Below are positions 51,879-59,950 of a stretch of 64,000 nucleotides of DNA, in pieces; position 1 is the first letter of the stretch, and the number at the start of each line of letters is the position of its first letter. The position numbers and the translations under genes were made by a program. Source of the stretch: Mycetocola_A sp015752285 (lineage in GTDB: Bacteria; Actinomycetota; Actinomycetes; Actinomycetales; Microbacteriaceae). Below the pieces are notes generated by a model. The model did not search any database and was not told the origin of the DNA. It worked only from the letters and a program-made list of their open reading frames with translations. Where the stretch lies: positions 45,500 through 109,499 of the forward strand of contig NZ_JADOUY010000007.1 of the NCBI RefSeq assembly GCF_015752285.1, written 5' to 3'.

Positions 51879-52253
51879 ATGGATCTTTTCGACGGTTATG
51901 TAAGGACCGGCCTCGACCGATTAGCGATGGAGATGTTGGTTCGCTCTTACTTCGACACACTGAACGAGGGTGGTGACCCTTCAAGATATTTGGAACACCC
52001 AGTCGTATTTCGCCCATCCCTCTCGCGAGAGGCTCAAGGACGCTCCGACGTCATTGAGATGGTCGCCTCCATGCGCGAACCGTTTGAAGAATGGCAAACC
52101 ACCATCGTTTCGCTGGCGACAGGAGAGGACTTCGTATTAGCCGAATGCGTAATTCAACTGAAACTTCACGGCACTCAGGGTCACGTCCTGGCGTTCTCCT
52201 ACCTACGAATCCGCGATGGGCGCATCAGTCACTGGCATCAGGTCAGCGAATAG
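51879..52253 (+). CDS. SnoaL-like / NTF2-fold protein
   Basis: Small cytoplasmic protein of 124 residues with the cone-shaped NTF2-fold pattern: helix VRSYFDTLNEGGDPSRYL, then strands FVLAECVIQLKLHGTQGH and AFSYLRIRDGRISHWHQVS ending in the usual I-x-H-W-H motif. Members are polyketide cyclases, small isomerases or ligand-binding proteins. The start is not certain; 51879 (MDLFDGYV) or 51927 (MEMLVRSY) are possible. It lies 187 bp after the kinase. No role can be assigned. Confidence 0.68.
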   Translation: MDLFDGYVRTGLDRLAMEMLVRSYFDTLNEGGDPSRYLEHPVVFRPSLSREAQGRSDVIEMVASMREPFEEWQTTIVSLATGEDFVLAECVIQLKLHGTQGHVLAFSYLRIRDGRISHWHQVSE

Positions 52254-52468
52254 GGGCAATATCCTGCACGAAGGTTTCGAACGAGCGATTCCCAGCCATA
52301 CCTACTTCCAGGATCTGTTGCGGGGGTTTTCCGTAAATGTTGTCTGGTCGACCGCATCACGCTGCCGACCACGGGACCGCAGGCTAAGTACACAGAGCAA
52401 CGGGCAAAGGAACGTGCATGAGCGGTCCCCTAGGGCTTTTCACGCAGAACCAGAACAGGGACACTTTC

Positions 52469-53035
52469 ATGACAAACATCATGATCATCGTCGGAAGCGT
52501 CCGACCGGGACGGGTCGGCCTCCCTATTGGCAGATGGGTAGAGAAGATCGCTCGGACCGATGGTCGATTCGAGATCGACTTTGTCGACCTCGGTGAGCTC
52601 GGATTGCCGCTGATGGATGAACCGAACCACCCGCGAATGCAGGCATACACCCACCAGCACACCACGGATTGGAGCGTTCGCGTCTCGGCTGCGGACGGAT
52701 TCATACTTGTCACTCCCGAGTACAACCACTCGTATTCCCCGGCGCTGAAGAACGCCCTCGACTACCTCGCCGTCGAATGGTGGCGGAAACCTGCTGGCGT
52801 CGTCAGTTACGGCGGAGTGTCGGCCGGCACGAGAGGCGTCACCGCACTGGAGCCGGTGCTCGCGATGTTGGGAATCGTCCGGGCAGGAGCGGAGGTAGAG
52901 ATCTCTCTCCTATCCTCGCCTCGATTTGTTGAAGGCGTATTCGTCCCTCAGAACAAGGAGGTGGCGATCCTCGGCAAATTACTGGACGAACTCGCCAAAC
53001 TCACCGAAATTCTGCAAGGACGAGTGACGTCATGA
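52469..53035 (+). CDS. NADPH-dependent FMN reductase
   Basis: Flavodoxin-fold reductase of 188 residues. FMN phosphate loop IIVGSVRPGRVGLPIGRWV, the isoalloxazine-contact motif VTPEYNHSYSPALKNALDYL and GVVSYGGVSAGTRGVTAL are all typical of the ArsH/YieF/ChrR-type family. It would reduce quinones, azo compounds or metal oxyanions in the cytoplasm, consistent with a redox-stress island. ATG 52469 is chosen from the fold start. Confidence 0.88.
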   Translation: MTNIMIIVGSVRPGRVGLPIGRWVEKIARTDGRFEIDFVDLGELGLPLMDEPNHPRMQAYTHQHTTDWSVRVSAADGFILVTPEYNHSYSPALKNALDYLAVEWWRKPAGVVSYGGVSAGTRGVTALEPVLAMLGIVRAGAEVEISLLSSPRFVEGVFVPQNKEVAILGKLLDELAKLTEILQGRVTS

Positions 53036-53143
53036 ACGAAGAACAGCGCGCCGATGTGGCGCGACTCCCGCATGCTGAGCCGGGACCGCTGAGCGGATGC
53101 CGAGTTCACCGGTACATGGTCCCTGTCAAAACATGCGGACACA

Positions 53144-53350
53144 TTGCGCCTGACGATACGGCTGACCAGACGAACTCAAAATGGACTATCTCCTGGTCTC
53201 GTCGAGGAATGTCTGGCACACCTCGCCGCGGTCCCTATCGGGGAGGGAGCAAGCTTCGGCGCTCCAAAGCATGCCGCTCTCGCCTACCGAACTGCCAACG
53301 CCCATCCCGTCGAACCGCCGCCCCTCAGCCGATTGCGAGCTAAGCGATGA
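53144..53350 (+). CDS. Short hypothetical protein or C-terminal remnant
   Basis: A 68-codon TTG-initiated frame whose codon use is coding-like (high GC3) and whose stop overlaps the zinc-finger gene start (ATGA). Visible text includes GLVEECLAHLAAVPIGEG and APKHAALAYRTANAHPVEPP; no family is recognised. Coding character extends upstream to a stop at 53090, so this may be the 3' end of a truncated gene. Another frame (53032-53343) starts in overlap with the FMN reductase stop but has poor codon use. Confidence 0.4.
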   Translation: MRLTIRLTRRTQNGLSPGLVEECLAHLAAVPIGEGASFGAPKHAALAYRTANAHPVEPPPLSRLRAKR

Positions 53351-53679
53351 ACGAGCCGAGTCTTGGAATAGACCCTGACGTGCCCCCCAGCGGTCCGGGC
53401 TGCGTCGAATGCACGCGGGACGGTGGATGGTGGCTGCACTTGCGGCGATGCGCCCAATGTGGGCACGTCGGATGTTGCGACAACTCGCCATCGCAGCACG
53501 CGACCAAGCACTTCGCGGCCACCGGCCACCCGATCATCCAGAGCTACGAACCCGGTGAAGACTGGTTCTGGGACTATTCGGCGCAGGAGTACGCGCGCGG
53601 GGTACAGCTCATCACGCCCCACCACTACCCGCTCGGGCAGACCGTGCCCGGTCCGGAAGGACGCGTCCCCGCCAACTAG
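53347..53679 (+). CDS. UBP-type zinc-finger protein
   Basis: Protein of 110 residues dominated by a zf-UBP domain. The metal ligands are in GCVECTRDGGWWLHLRRCAQ, CGHVGCCDNSPSQHATKHF and ATGHPIIQSYEPG (Cys/His spacing as in eukaryotic ubiquitin-binding ZnF-UBP). After it come DWFWDYSAQEY and a short tail. Bacterial stand-alone copies are widespread in actinobacteria but their role is unclear, and they often accompany cNMP-domain thioredoxin-reductase-like flavoproteins, one of which lies at 59947-61626. The start overlaps the preceding frame by 4 bp. Confidence 0.85.
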   Translation: MNEPSLGIDPDVPPSGPGCVECTRDGGWWLHLRRCAQCGHVGCCDNSPSQHATKHFAATGHPIIQSYEPGEDWFWDYSAQEYARGVQLITPHHYPLGQTVPGPEGRVPAN

Positions 53680-53805
53680 CTATCCCAACTGCATCCGTGA
53701 AATCAGCGCAACAACGGCACCGGGAGCCACCATATCGTTCGATGCTGGCGTATGGCTTGTCAGCTCACCTCCCGACTGGACAAATGTCTCCGAGACGAAT
53801 TATTT

Positions 53806-54483
53806 CTATGACCGCTGGGTAGTGAAGAAGCGCAGAACAGCTTGGACGCGGCGGTGGCCGGATGGCTCGGCGGCAAGCTCCAGCTTGCGGAAGATGGACG
53901 TGACGTGCTTTTCGACCGCCGCATTGCTGATGAGAAGGGTTCGTGCGATCCCGAAGTTCGATTTGCCTTCGGCCATCGTTCTTAGCACGGCGAGTTCGCG
54001 GTCGGTGAGAAGTGCGAGCTCTTCCGGGACTCGGCGGGGGCGAATCATTTGAGCGACGATGGTGGGGTCGAGAGCGCTACCGCCGTGCGCTACGCGAATG
54101 ACTGCCTCGGTGAATTCGTGGATGTCCCCGACGCGCTCCTTGAGGAGATATCCCGCACCCTCAGCGCGGTCACTGATCAGCGCTAACGCGTACTCGGGAT
54201 CATCATGCTGAGTCAGCACCACTACCCCCATCTCTGGGATGCGCCGCCGCAGTTCTATCGCAGCCTTGAGGCCGTCATCACCATGATGGGGCGGCATTTG
54301 AATGTCAATAACAGCCACATCGGGGCGGTATGCCAGGGTGATTCTGAGCAGCTCTGCCGCGTCTGCGGCTTCCGCAACCACCTCGAGTCCAGCGTCGGCG
54401 AGCACGCGAACGACTCCCTGTCGCAGGAGCGTGTCATCTTCACCTACACAAACGCGCACGGGCCGAGATGGCGAAGAGTCCAT
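53806..54483 (-). CDS. NarL/LuxR-type response regulator
   Basis: Two-domain regulator of 225 residues. Receiver: VCVGEDDTLLRQGVVRVL, phospho-acceptor Asp in VAVIDIQMPPHHGDDGL, VVVLTQHDD and Lys in GYLLKERVGD. The C-terminal LuxR HTH reads LLTDRELAVLRTMAEGKSNF then IARTLLISNAAVEKHVTSIF. The MPPHHGDDG variant is typical of regulators paired with GAF-type NarL kinases in actinobacteria, so the three-GAF kinase at 49514 is the probable partner. It is transcribed toward the zinc-finger gene. Confidence 0.92.
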   Translation of the reverse strand: MDSSPSRPVRVCVGEDDTLLRQGVVRVLADAGLEVVAEAADAAELLRITLAYRPDVAVIDIQMPPHHGDDGLKAAIELRRRIPEMGVVVLTQHDDPEYALALISDRAEGAGYLLKERVGDIHEFTEAVIRVAHGGSALDPTIVAQMIRPRRVPEELALLTDRELAVLRTMAEGKSNFGIARTLLISNAAVEKHVTSIFRKLELAAEPSGHRRVQAVLRFFTTQRS

Positions 54484-54785
54484 GGGCTTAGTCAGCCTGA
54501 AGCACGGCGCGACCAGCGGAACTTGTCATCGTCGTCTGAACCAATGCAGAAGCCCCCATCACCAGAGTGTGACGCGAGTCGCGGGGCGGGTCAAGGGGAT
54601 CACGGGATCCGCTGCCGGCACGTCACCAGCGCGCTTTTCGGTAGTCAGCTCGAGGATCCCTGCCCGCATCCATCGATGCTGTTCGACCCCATCGGCACCG
54701 CGCGTCGATCCGATGACGTCAGTACCTGTCCGAACTCATGGTTTCGCTATGGAGGACCTACCGTCAGGAGGAGCTCAGACCCTGA
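54484..54785. other. 302 bp between regulator and hydrolase genes with no recognised gene
   Basis: Frames are open on both strands but show no family motif. On the minus strand TTGACC is followed 17 bp later by CACACT, a weak promoter candidate for the NarL-type regulator. Nothing else is supported. Confidence 0.4.
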
Positions 54786-55493
54786 TCAGCTGACCGACGA
54801 CTCGATCGCTTCCCTCACAAGGTCGACGACCTCGGCCGAACGTGAGATCCCTACAACGTGGGATGCTCCAGAAACCTCGACGGTTTTGCGCGCACCAGCG
54901 CGCTTCGCCATTGCCTGGTGCGCGCCAGAGGGGATGTTGCGGTCATTTTCGCCGAAGATGAAGTAGCTGGGGACGAACTGCCAGATTGCCGCGCCACTGA
55001 GCGGCTCATTCAAGCCGGCGCCAGTCACGGGGCGCTGTGTGACGGACATCGACGCTGCCCGTTCTTCGGGAAGGTCCGCGCAGAACTGCTTCCAGTACTT
55101 GCCCGGCTCGATGTACAGGTCCACACCTCCCGATTGAAGCGGGACCTCGACCAGAGTGTCTGCAAGAGTGGATCCGGGGGCAAGGGCCGATGCTGTCGCG
55201 GGGCTCTCGCCGGGTTCCAGTGCAAACCCTGCGACGTAGACAGCGCCGATGATGTCACCGGCCGAGGGGTCGACGGCTGTCATCACAGCTCCGCCGTACG
55301 AGTGCCCTACAAGCAAGATCGGACCGTCAAGTGTTCTGATGAGATCGACCAACTCCGCAGCGTCCGTAGCGATGCTGCGGAGGGGGTTGGCGTACGCGAT
55401 GACACGGTAACCATCATCGCTGAGTGGTTTGATTACGCCGTTCCAACTGTCGGAATCGGCGAATGCGCCGTGAACGAGGATGACAGTGACCAT
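54786..55493 (-). CDS. Alpha/beta hydrolase (salicylate-esterase/pyrethroid-hydrolase-like)
   Basis: Cytoplasmic hydrolase of 235 residues that starts directly with the oxyanion strand VTVILVHGAFADSDSWNGVI. Nucleophile elbow ILLVGHSYGGAVMTAV (Ser), acid region YFIFGENDRNIPSGAHQAM and His in VEVSGASHVVGISRS. This short-N-terminus type is common in stress-induced esterases. It is 136 bp downstream of another hydrolase gene in the same direction and may be the second gene of that unit. Confidence 0.86.
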   Translation of the reverse strand: MVTVILVHGAFADSDSWNGVIKPLSDDGYRVIAYANPLRSIATDAAELVDLIRTLDGPILLVGHSYGGAVMTAVDPSAGDIIGAVYVAGFALEPGESPATASALAPGSTLADTLVEVPLQSGGVDLYIEPGKYWKQFCADLPEERAASMSVTQRPVTGAGLNEPLSGAAIWQFVPSYFIFGENDRNIPSGAHQAMAKRAGARKTVEVSGASHVVGISRSAEVVDLVREAIESSVS

Positions 55494-55629
55494 CTTGGTT
55501 CCATTCGGTTTCGTGGGTTTTCGAAGATTGAAAAGTGTGTTGCTTCGTGTGCCGCGGATCCACAGGGAGAACCGAGTCAACGTATTGCAGAGCTCCAGGT
55601 TCCCGGCCGCGGTCCGGGTCATCGCGAAT

Positions 55630-56475
55630 CTACTGCGACGCGGTGTCCCCAAGGAATCGAAGGAGTTCCTGATTCACTTCCGCAGTGTGGGTAACCGGGT
55701 TGATATGCGGCCCGCCCTCGATCTCGACGTAACGGGCCGCCGGCAGCGCGTCGTGGGCACGCTGCCCCTGCCCGTCTATGGAGAGGATCCGGTCGGCGGT
55801 GCCGTGAATGAGGAGGGCGGGAACGTCGAAGCGACCGAGGTCGGCTTGGAAGTCTTCCAGCCAGGTCTGGGGGCAGGCCCACGTGGCGTACGGAGACGCC
55901 TCGGCGCCGGTGGACCACAGAAACTTGACAGTGTCTTCGCTGACGCGCGTTCCTTGGTAGTCGTCCAGGTTGAGAAAGTTTCCCATCATGACGGTCAGCC
56001 ACGCGAATCGATCCTCGATGATGGCCTGTTGCACGCCCTTGACGCCCGCCTCGTCGACACCCGTAGGATTGTCCGGACCCTGCGCGAACGTTGGCGTGAG
56101 ACTCTCGATGAGGACAACGCTGCGCAGCCGTTCTGTTCCGAATCGGCCGATATATCTTGCGACCTCTCCGGTTCCTAACGAGAACCCGACGAGAGTGGCG
56201 TCCCTGACATTCAACGTTCGTAGAAGCACGTCTACATCAGCGCTCAGCGTGTCGAAGTCGTAACCCTGAGTGGGTGCGCTGGACCGGCCGAATCCTCGCC
56301 GGTCGATGCTGATCACGCGGTAGCCGGCTTCGAGCAGCGGATGCAGTTGCGGCTCCCATGACCGGGCATCGAACGGCCACCCGGAAAGTAGGACTACCGG
56401 CCGGCCGCTCCCCTGGTCTTCGTAGTACAGCTCGACCGGTGTCGAGTTCTCTTCACCGACGGTGATCATGCCCAT
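55630..56475 (-). CDS. Alpha/beta hydrolase (non-heme chloroperoxidase-like)
   Basis: Hydrolase of 281 residues in the cofactor-free haloperoxidase/arylesterase group. HG-like oxyanion region VVLLSGWPFDARSWEPQL, nucleophile elbow DATLVGFSLGTGEVARYIG (Ser), RGFGRSSAPTQGYDFDT, acid region ALLIHGTADRILSIDGQ and His in EIEGGPHINPVTH. It is divergent from a homologous gene at 56715; both share the GTGEV/GGGEV-ARYIGR segment, so they are paralogs that face each other across a palindrome-bearing promoter region. Confidence 0.88.
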   Translation of the reverse strand: MGMITVGEENSTPVELYYEDQGSGRPVVLLSGWPFDARSWEPQLHPLLEAGYRVISIDRRGFGRSSAPTQGYDFDTLSADVDVLLRTLNVRDATLVGFSLGTGEVARYIGRFGTERLRSVVLIESLTPTFAQGPDNPTGVDEAGVKGVQQAIIEDRFAWLTVMMGNFLNLDDYQGTRVSEDTVKFLWSTGAEASPYATWACPQTWLEDFQADLGRFDVPALLIHGTADRILSIDGQGQRAHDALPAARYVEIEGGPHINPVTHTAEVNQELLRFLGDTASQ

Positions 56476-56547
56476 AGCGACTCCTTTGCTTGAAACGACC
56501 TTCTCTCTAGAGATTGCACCTCCGGAGAGTTAGCCGACCTCCGGCCG

Positions 56548-56566
56548 TCCGGAAGATTCTTCCGGA
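56548..56566. promoter_or_regulatory. 19-bp palindrome between divergent hydrolase genes
   Basis: TCCGGAAGA-T-TCTTCCGGA is a perfect inverted repeat with a 1-nt centre. Further TCCGGA half-sites occur at about 56520 and about 56614 within the same 239-bp intergenic region. The arrangement suggests binding of a dimeric regulator controlling both divergent transcripts. Confidence 0.65.
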
Positions 56567-56714
56567 AAACCCCACAGTCGCCCCAGCGCTAAGCGTTCCA
56601 GAATGAGCAGGCAGTCCGGAAGGCGTGACCTGGTCGCACCATCTGGATCCACGAGGGCTGCTCGGCCTTCGAGCGAGGCCTGTCGCAGAGGGCCAACCGA
56701 ATGGGGAGAACACG

Positions 56715-57536
56715 ATGCCAAGAGTCACCACACCGGACGGAGTGGACATTTACTTCAAAGATTGGGGGTCTGGCCAACCTGTCGTCTTCAGTCATGGTTG
56801 GCCGCTCACCGCAGACGCGTGGGACGGGTCAGCGAGGTTCGTCGCCTATCACGGCTTCCGGGCCATCGCCCACGATAGGCGCGGAGGAGGTCGATCCGGC
56901 CAGCCGTGGGACGGGAACGATCTCGACCATTATGCGGACGACCTCGCGGCAGTGATTGAATCTCTCGACCTTCATGATGCTGTACTCGTCGGTCACTCAA
57001 CCGGCGGCGGTGAGGTTACCCGCTACATCGGTCGACACGGGACGAGTCGCGTCTCGAAAGTCGTCCTGCTGGGTGCGATACCTCCGCTGATGCTGAGAAC
57101 TGAAGCCAACCCGGAAGGGTTGCCAATCGAGACGTTCGACGAACTGCGCGCAAATGTGGTGTTTGACCGGTCACAGTTCTACCGAGACCTGGCCTACCCG
57201 TTCTACGGCGCCAACCGGGAACAGTCGTCCGTCTCAGAGGGCGCTCGGGAGGCGTTCTGGCTCATGTCCATGACCGTTGGCGTCAAGGGTGCATACGACT
57301 GCATCCAAGCATTCTCCGAAACAGACCTCACCGAGGACCTGAAGAAGATCGACGTGCCCACGCTGATTCTGCACGGCGATGACGACCAAATCGTGCCGAT
57401 TCAAGCATCCGCTTTGAACTCTTCGACAATCGTTCCAAACGCGACCTTGAAGGTCTACCCGGGCGCTCCCCATGGGCTGACCGGTCCGCATGAGCAGGAG
57501 TTCAACAACGACCTTCTTGAGTTCCTCATCAGCTGA
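56715..57536 (+). CDS. Alpha/beta hydrolase (non-heme chloroperoxidase-like)
   Basis: Hydrolase of 273 residues, paralogous to the divergent gene. It has VDIYFKDWGSGQPVVFSHGW, DRRGGGRSGQPWDGNDLDHY, nucleophile elbow DAVLVGHSTGGGEVTRYIG (Ser), acid region TLILHGDDDQIVPIQAS and His in YPGAPHGLTGPHEQEF. All chloroperoxidase-group features are present. ATG 56715 (MPRVTTPDGV) follows GGGGAGAA. It begins a run of six same-strand genes ending at 62330, with 40 bp to the cupin gene. Confidence 0.9.
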   Translation: MPRVTTPDGVDIYFKDWGSGQPVVFSHGWPLTADAWDGSARFVAYHGFRAIAHDRRGGGRSGQPWDGNDLDHYADDLAAVIESLDLHDAVLVGHSTGGGEVTRYIGRHGTSRVSKVVLLGAIPPLMLRTEANPEGLPIETFDELRANVVFDRSQFYRDLAYPFYGANREQSSVSEGAREAFWLMSMTVGVKGAYDCIQAFSETDLTEDLKKIDVPTLILHGDDDQIVPIQASALNSSTIVPNATLKVYPGAPHGLTGPHEQEFNNDLLEFLIS

Positions 57537-57576
57537 CACTCGCGATATCACCATCAAACCAATCAAAGGCAGTTTC

Positions 57577-57951
57577 ATGACGAAGAACATCACCCACCCG
57601 GCCGATGACCTCGCGAAGTCCCTCAAACGGACAGAGATTCAACACAGCAGCTCGTCGATTCCAGGGCGAGACATCGTGCAGGTGCTCACTGAGATTCCGG
57701 TTGGCGTCGAATCGGGCTGGCACACCCACCCCGGAGAGGAAGTCGGATACCTCCTCACAGGCCGAGTGCAGATGCGCATCCAGGACAAGCCGACCCTCAT
57801 CCTCGAGGCAGGAGACGGCTTCCTCATCGAGCCGGGAACCCCGCACAACGCCCTCGACCTCGGCCCGGACACCGGTCGCATGCTCTCCTGCTACATCGTG
57901 GAAGTAGACGCGCCAGTCGCATCGTTCGTCAAAGAACCCGCAGCACAATGA
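57577..57951 (+). CDS. Cupin-domain protein
   Basis: Single-domain cupin of 124 residues. Motif 1 is GWHTHPGEEVGYLLTGRVQM (H, H, E metal ligands) and motif 2 is PGTPHNALDL (His). It resembles cupins annotated as quercetin-dioxygenase-like, but without a second domain, so enzymatic activity is uncertain. Its stop overlaps the following hydrolase start by 4 bp, so it is translationally coupled. ATG 57577 chosen. Confidence 0.87.
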   Translation: MTKNITHPADDLAKSLKRTEIQHSSSSIPGRDIVQVLTEIPVGVESGWHTHPGEEVGYLLTGRVQMRIQDKPTLILEAGDGFLIEPGTPHNALDLGPDTGRMLSCYIVEVDAPVASFVKEPAAQ

Positions 57952-58874
57952 AAAACCCGCTAGACGGTATCCCGCTTCAACATGCGGTGACCGGCCCACT
58001 TGATGTGTCTTATATTGACATCGGACCAAAAGATGGCGACACGGTGATCCTTCTTCACGGGTGGCCTTACGGAATCCACAGCTACGGCCCCGTCGCGTCT
58101 CTACTCGCAGAAAAGAACCGACGCATCATCATCCCCTATCTCCGGGGTCACGGCGGAACAATAAGTTTGGATGACGCGGGGCGGTCCGGACAGCAAGCCG
58201 CTGTGGGTGCCGACGTCATCGAGCTGATGGACGTGCTGGCAATCGACCACGCGGTCTTCGCGGGATTCGACTGGGGCGGACGTGCGGCGTGCGTCGCTGC
58301 CGCTTTGTGGCCGGAGCGCTGCGTCGCACTGGTTTCCGTCACCGGCTATCTCATCCAGAACATTGCCGCATCCGCGAAGCCGCTGTCGCCGGTAACGGAG
58401 GCGGGACTGTGGTATTTCTTCTACTTTGCAACCGAACGCGGCCGTGCAGGGCTGGAAGCGAATCGCCGGGAGATCGCCAGGATCGTCTGGGAGCGAAACT
58501 CACCAGAGTGGGCCTTCACCGAAGCAGATCTAGACCTCGCGGCGGCAGCGTTCGAGAACCCCGCTTACGTCGATGTGGTCATCCATTCGTACCGGCACCG
58601 GCTTGGGCTGGCGCTAGGGCACCCACTGTACGGCGCACTTGAACGCCGCCTCGAATCCTCTCCCCCCATCGGCGTACCGACGGTCACCTTGGACGGAGGT
58701 GCCGACGGGAACTTCCCGGCTACAGCCGGTCACGGATACGCCCAGCATTTTGTCGGCACCCACCGGCACCACATCGTGCTGGGCGCAGGACACAATCTGC
58801 CCCAAGAGAAGCCGGAGGCGTTTGCCGACGCGGTTCTCGAGGCTGAGCTGCTAGCAAAGCGAGAACGGACATGA
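57948..58874 (+). CDS. Alpha/beta hydrolase, epoxide-hydrolase/dehalogenase-like
   Basis: Hydrolase of 308 residues in which the nucleophile elbow carries aspartate (VFAGFDWGGRAACVAAAL), the mark of epoxide hydrolases and haloalkane dehalogenases. The oxyanion motif is VILLHGWPYGIHSYGPV and the catalytic His is in VLGAGHNLPQEKPEAF. Epoxide hydrolases would also need cap tyrosines, which cannot be assigned by eye. It overlaps neighbours by 4 bp on both sides. In this operon it could detoxify epoxides or halogenated compounds. Confidence 0.86.
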   Translation: MKNPLDGIPLQHAVTGPLDVSYIDIGPKDGDTVILLHGWPYGIHSYGPVASLLAEKNRRIIIPYLRGHGGTISLDDAGRSGQQAAVGADVIELMDVLAIDHAVFAGFDWGGRAACVAAALWPERCVALVSVTGYLIQNIAASAKPLSPVTEAGLWYFFYFATERGRAGLEANRREIARIVWERNSPEWAFTEADLDLAAAAFENPAYVDVVIHSYRHRLGLALGHPLYGALERRLESSPPIGVPTVTLDGGADGNFPATAGHGYAQHFVGTHRHHIVLGAGHNLPQEKPEAFADAVLEAELLAKRERT

Positions 58875-59950
58875 CCGAGCGCACGCCCACCAAACGAGCC
58901 ACACCGCGCATCCCCCTCAACACGCTGGCAATCAGCTTTGGGATAACGGGCTTGGCATCTTTGTGGTCGGTGATGACCGCCGCCTTTGAATTGTCCGTTG
59001 CGGTCCCGGCCGTGCTCTGGACGGTCGCGGGTGTCACTTGGGTTTGGCTCATTACAGCGCATCTCGTTCGCGGGGCCCACAGCCCCGAGACATTGCTTTC
59101 TCAGCTCAAGCATCCCGCGCAGGGTCCGATAGCGGCCATTGTGCCGACGGTCGGAATGCTGCTGGGGGCGGAGCTCTACCTCATCTGGCCTAGTGGCGGA
59201 TTCATCCTTGCACTTGTCGCGTTCCTGGCCGCGGTCGTATTCGCTGGGTGGATCCTCGCGTTCTGGCACACCGGACACCTGAACCCCGAGGCCTTCCATG
59301 GCGCGTACCTGCTTCCGACCGTCGCCTCCCCCTTGGTCGCATCCGCAGTTGCGGCTCGACTCGGCTTCCCGTTGGTCGCCGTTGGAGCCTTCGCCGTCGG
59401 GGTATTTTTCTGGGCGGTGCTGGTCACCGTTCTGCTGTCCCGGCTTGCCTTCTTTCCGCCGCTCCCTGACCCTCTCACGCCGACGCTCGCAGTCCTCCTC
59501 GCACCTCCCGCCGTAGCAGGCGCGGCATGGTTCGCGATGAATGGCCGCCACGAGGACGTCGTCGCAGCCAGCCTGCTCGGTCTCCTGGCGCTAATGGCGG
59601 TGGTGCAGTTGTTCCTTTTAGGCATCTACCGGCGCTTACCGTTCTCCTTGGGCTGGTGGTCTTTCACTTTTCCCGCAGCATCCGCGGGAGCGTACGCAAT
59701 TGAGTGGACGGAGATGGCGGCATTCCCCGGGTGGGAGGTCGTCGCGTTCGCCCTCGCTGGCTGTGTCTCGGCACTTATCGTTGCGATTGCTATCCGCTCC
59801 CTCTTCCTCGTCAGTTCGGTCCATCGTGGTATCCACCGGGCCGAGCAGACCCTTCAACGAGCGGATGATGCCGCTCAGCGGACCACGGGGACCAGACCAC
59901 CACTCCGTGAGGAAGCGTCGCCGAATCCCGGGATTGAGTTGCATCGATGA
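58871..59950 (+). CDS. SLAC1/TehA-type (TDT family) transporter or channel
   Basis: Membrane protein of 359 residues with about ten hydrophobic segments. It begins IPLNTLAISFGITGLASLWS, the family's first-helix pattern, and has GAYLLPTVASPLVASAVAA, WWSFTFPAASAGAYAIEW with the conserved FP element, and the end span LAGCVSALIVAIAIRSL. The tellurite-resistance/dicarboxylate family conducts small anions. The substrate is unknown. Both ends overlap neighbouring genes by 4 bp, placing an anion channel between a hydrolase and a flavoprotein. Confidence 0.86.
   Translation: MTERTPTKRATPRIPLNTLAISFGITGLASLWSVMTAAFELSVAVPAVLWTVAGVTWVWLITAHLVRGAHSPETLLSQLKHPAQGPIAAIVPTVGMLLGAELYLIWPSGGFILALVAFLAAVVFAGWILAFWHTGHLNPEAFHGAYLLPTVASPLVASAVAARLGFPLVAVGAFAVGVFFWAVLVTVLLSRLAFFPPLPDPLTPTLAVLLAPPAVAGAAWFAMNGRHEDVVAASLLGLLALMAVVQLFLLGIYRRLPFSLGWWSFTFPAASAGAYAIEWTEMAAFPGWEVVAFALAGCVSALIVAIAIRSLFLVSSVHRGIHRAEQTLQRADDAAQRTTGTRPPLREEASPNPGIELHR

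Noticed and set aside
53032..53343. 103-codon frame overlapping the FMN reductase stop
   Set aside because: The overlap looks like coupling, but codon use is poor and coding character shifts to another frame from about 53095.
58730..59551. 273-codon minus-strand frame opposite the SLAC1/TehA-type gene
   Set aside because: Charged low-complexity translation, antisense to a well-formed multi-span protein.
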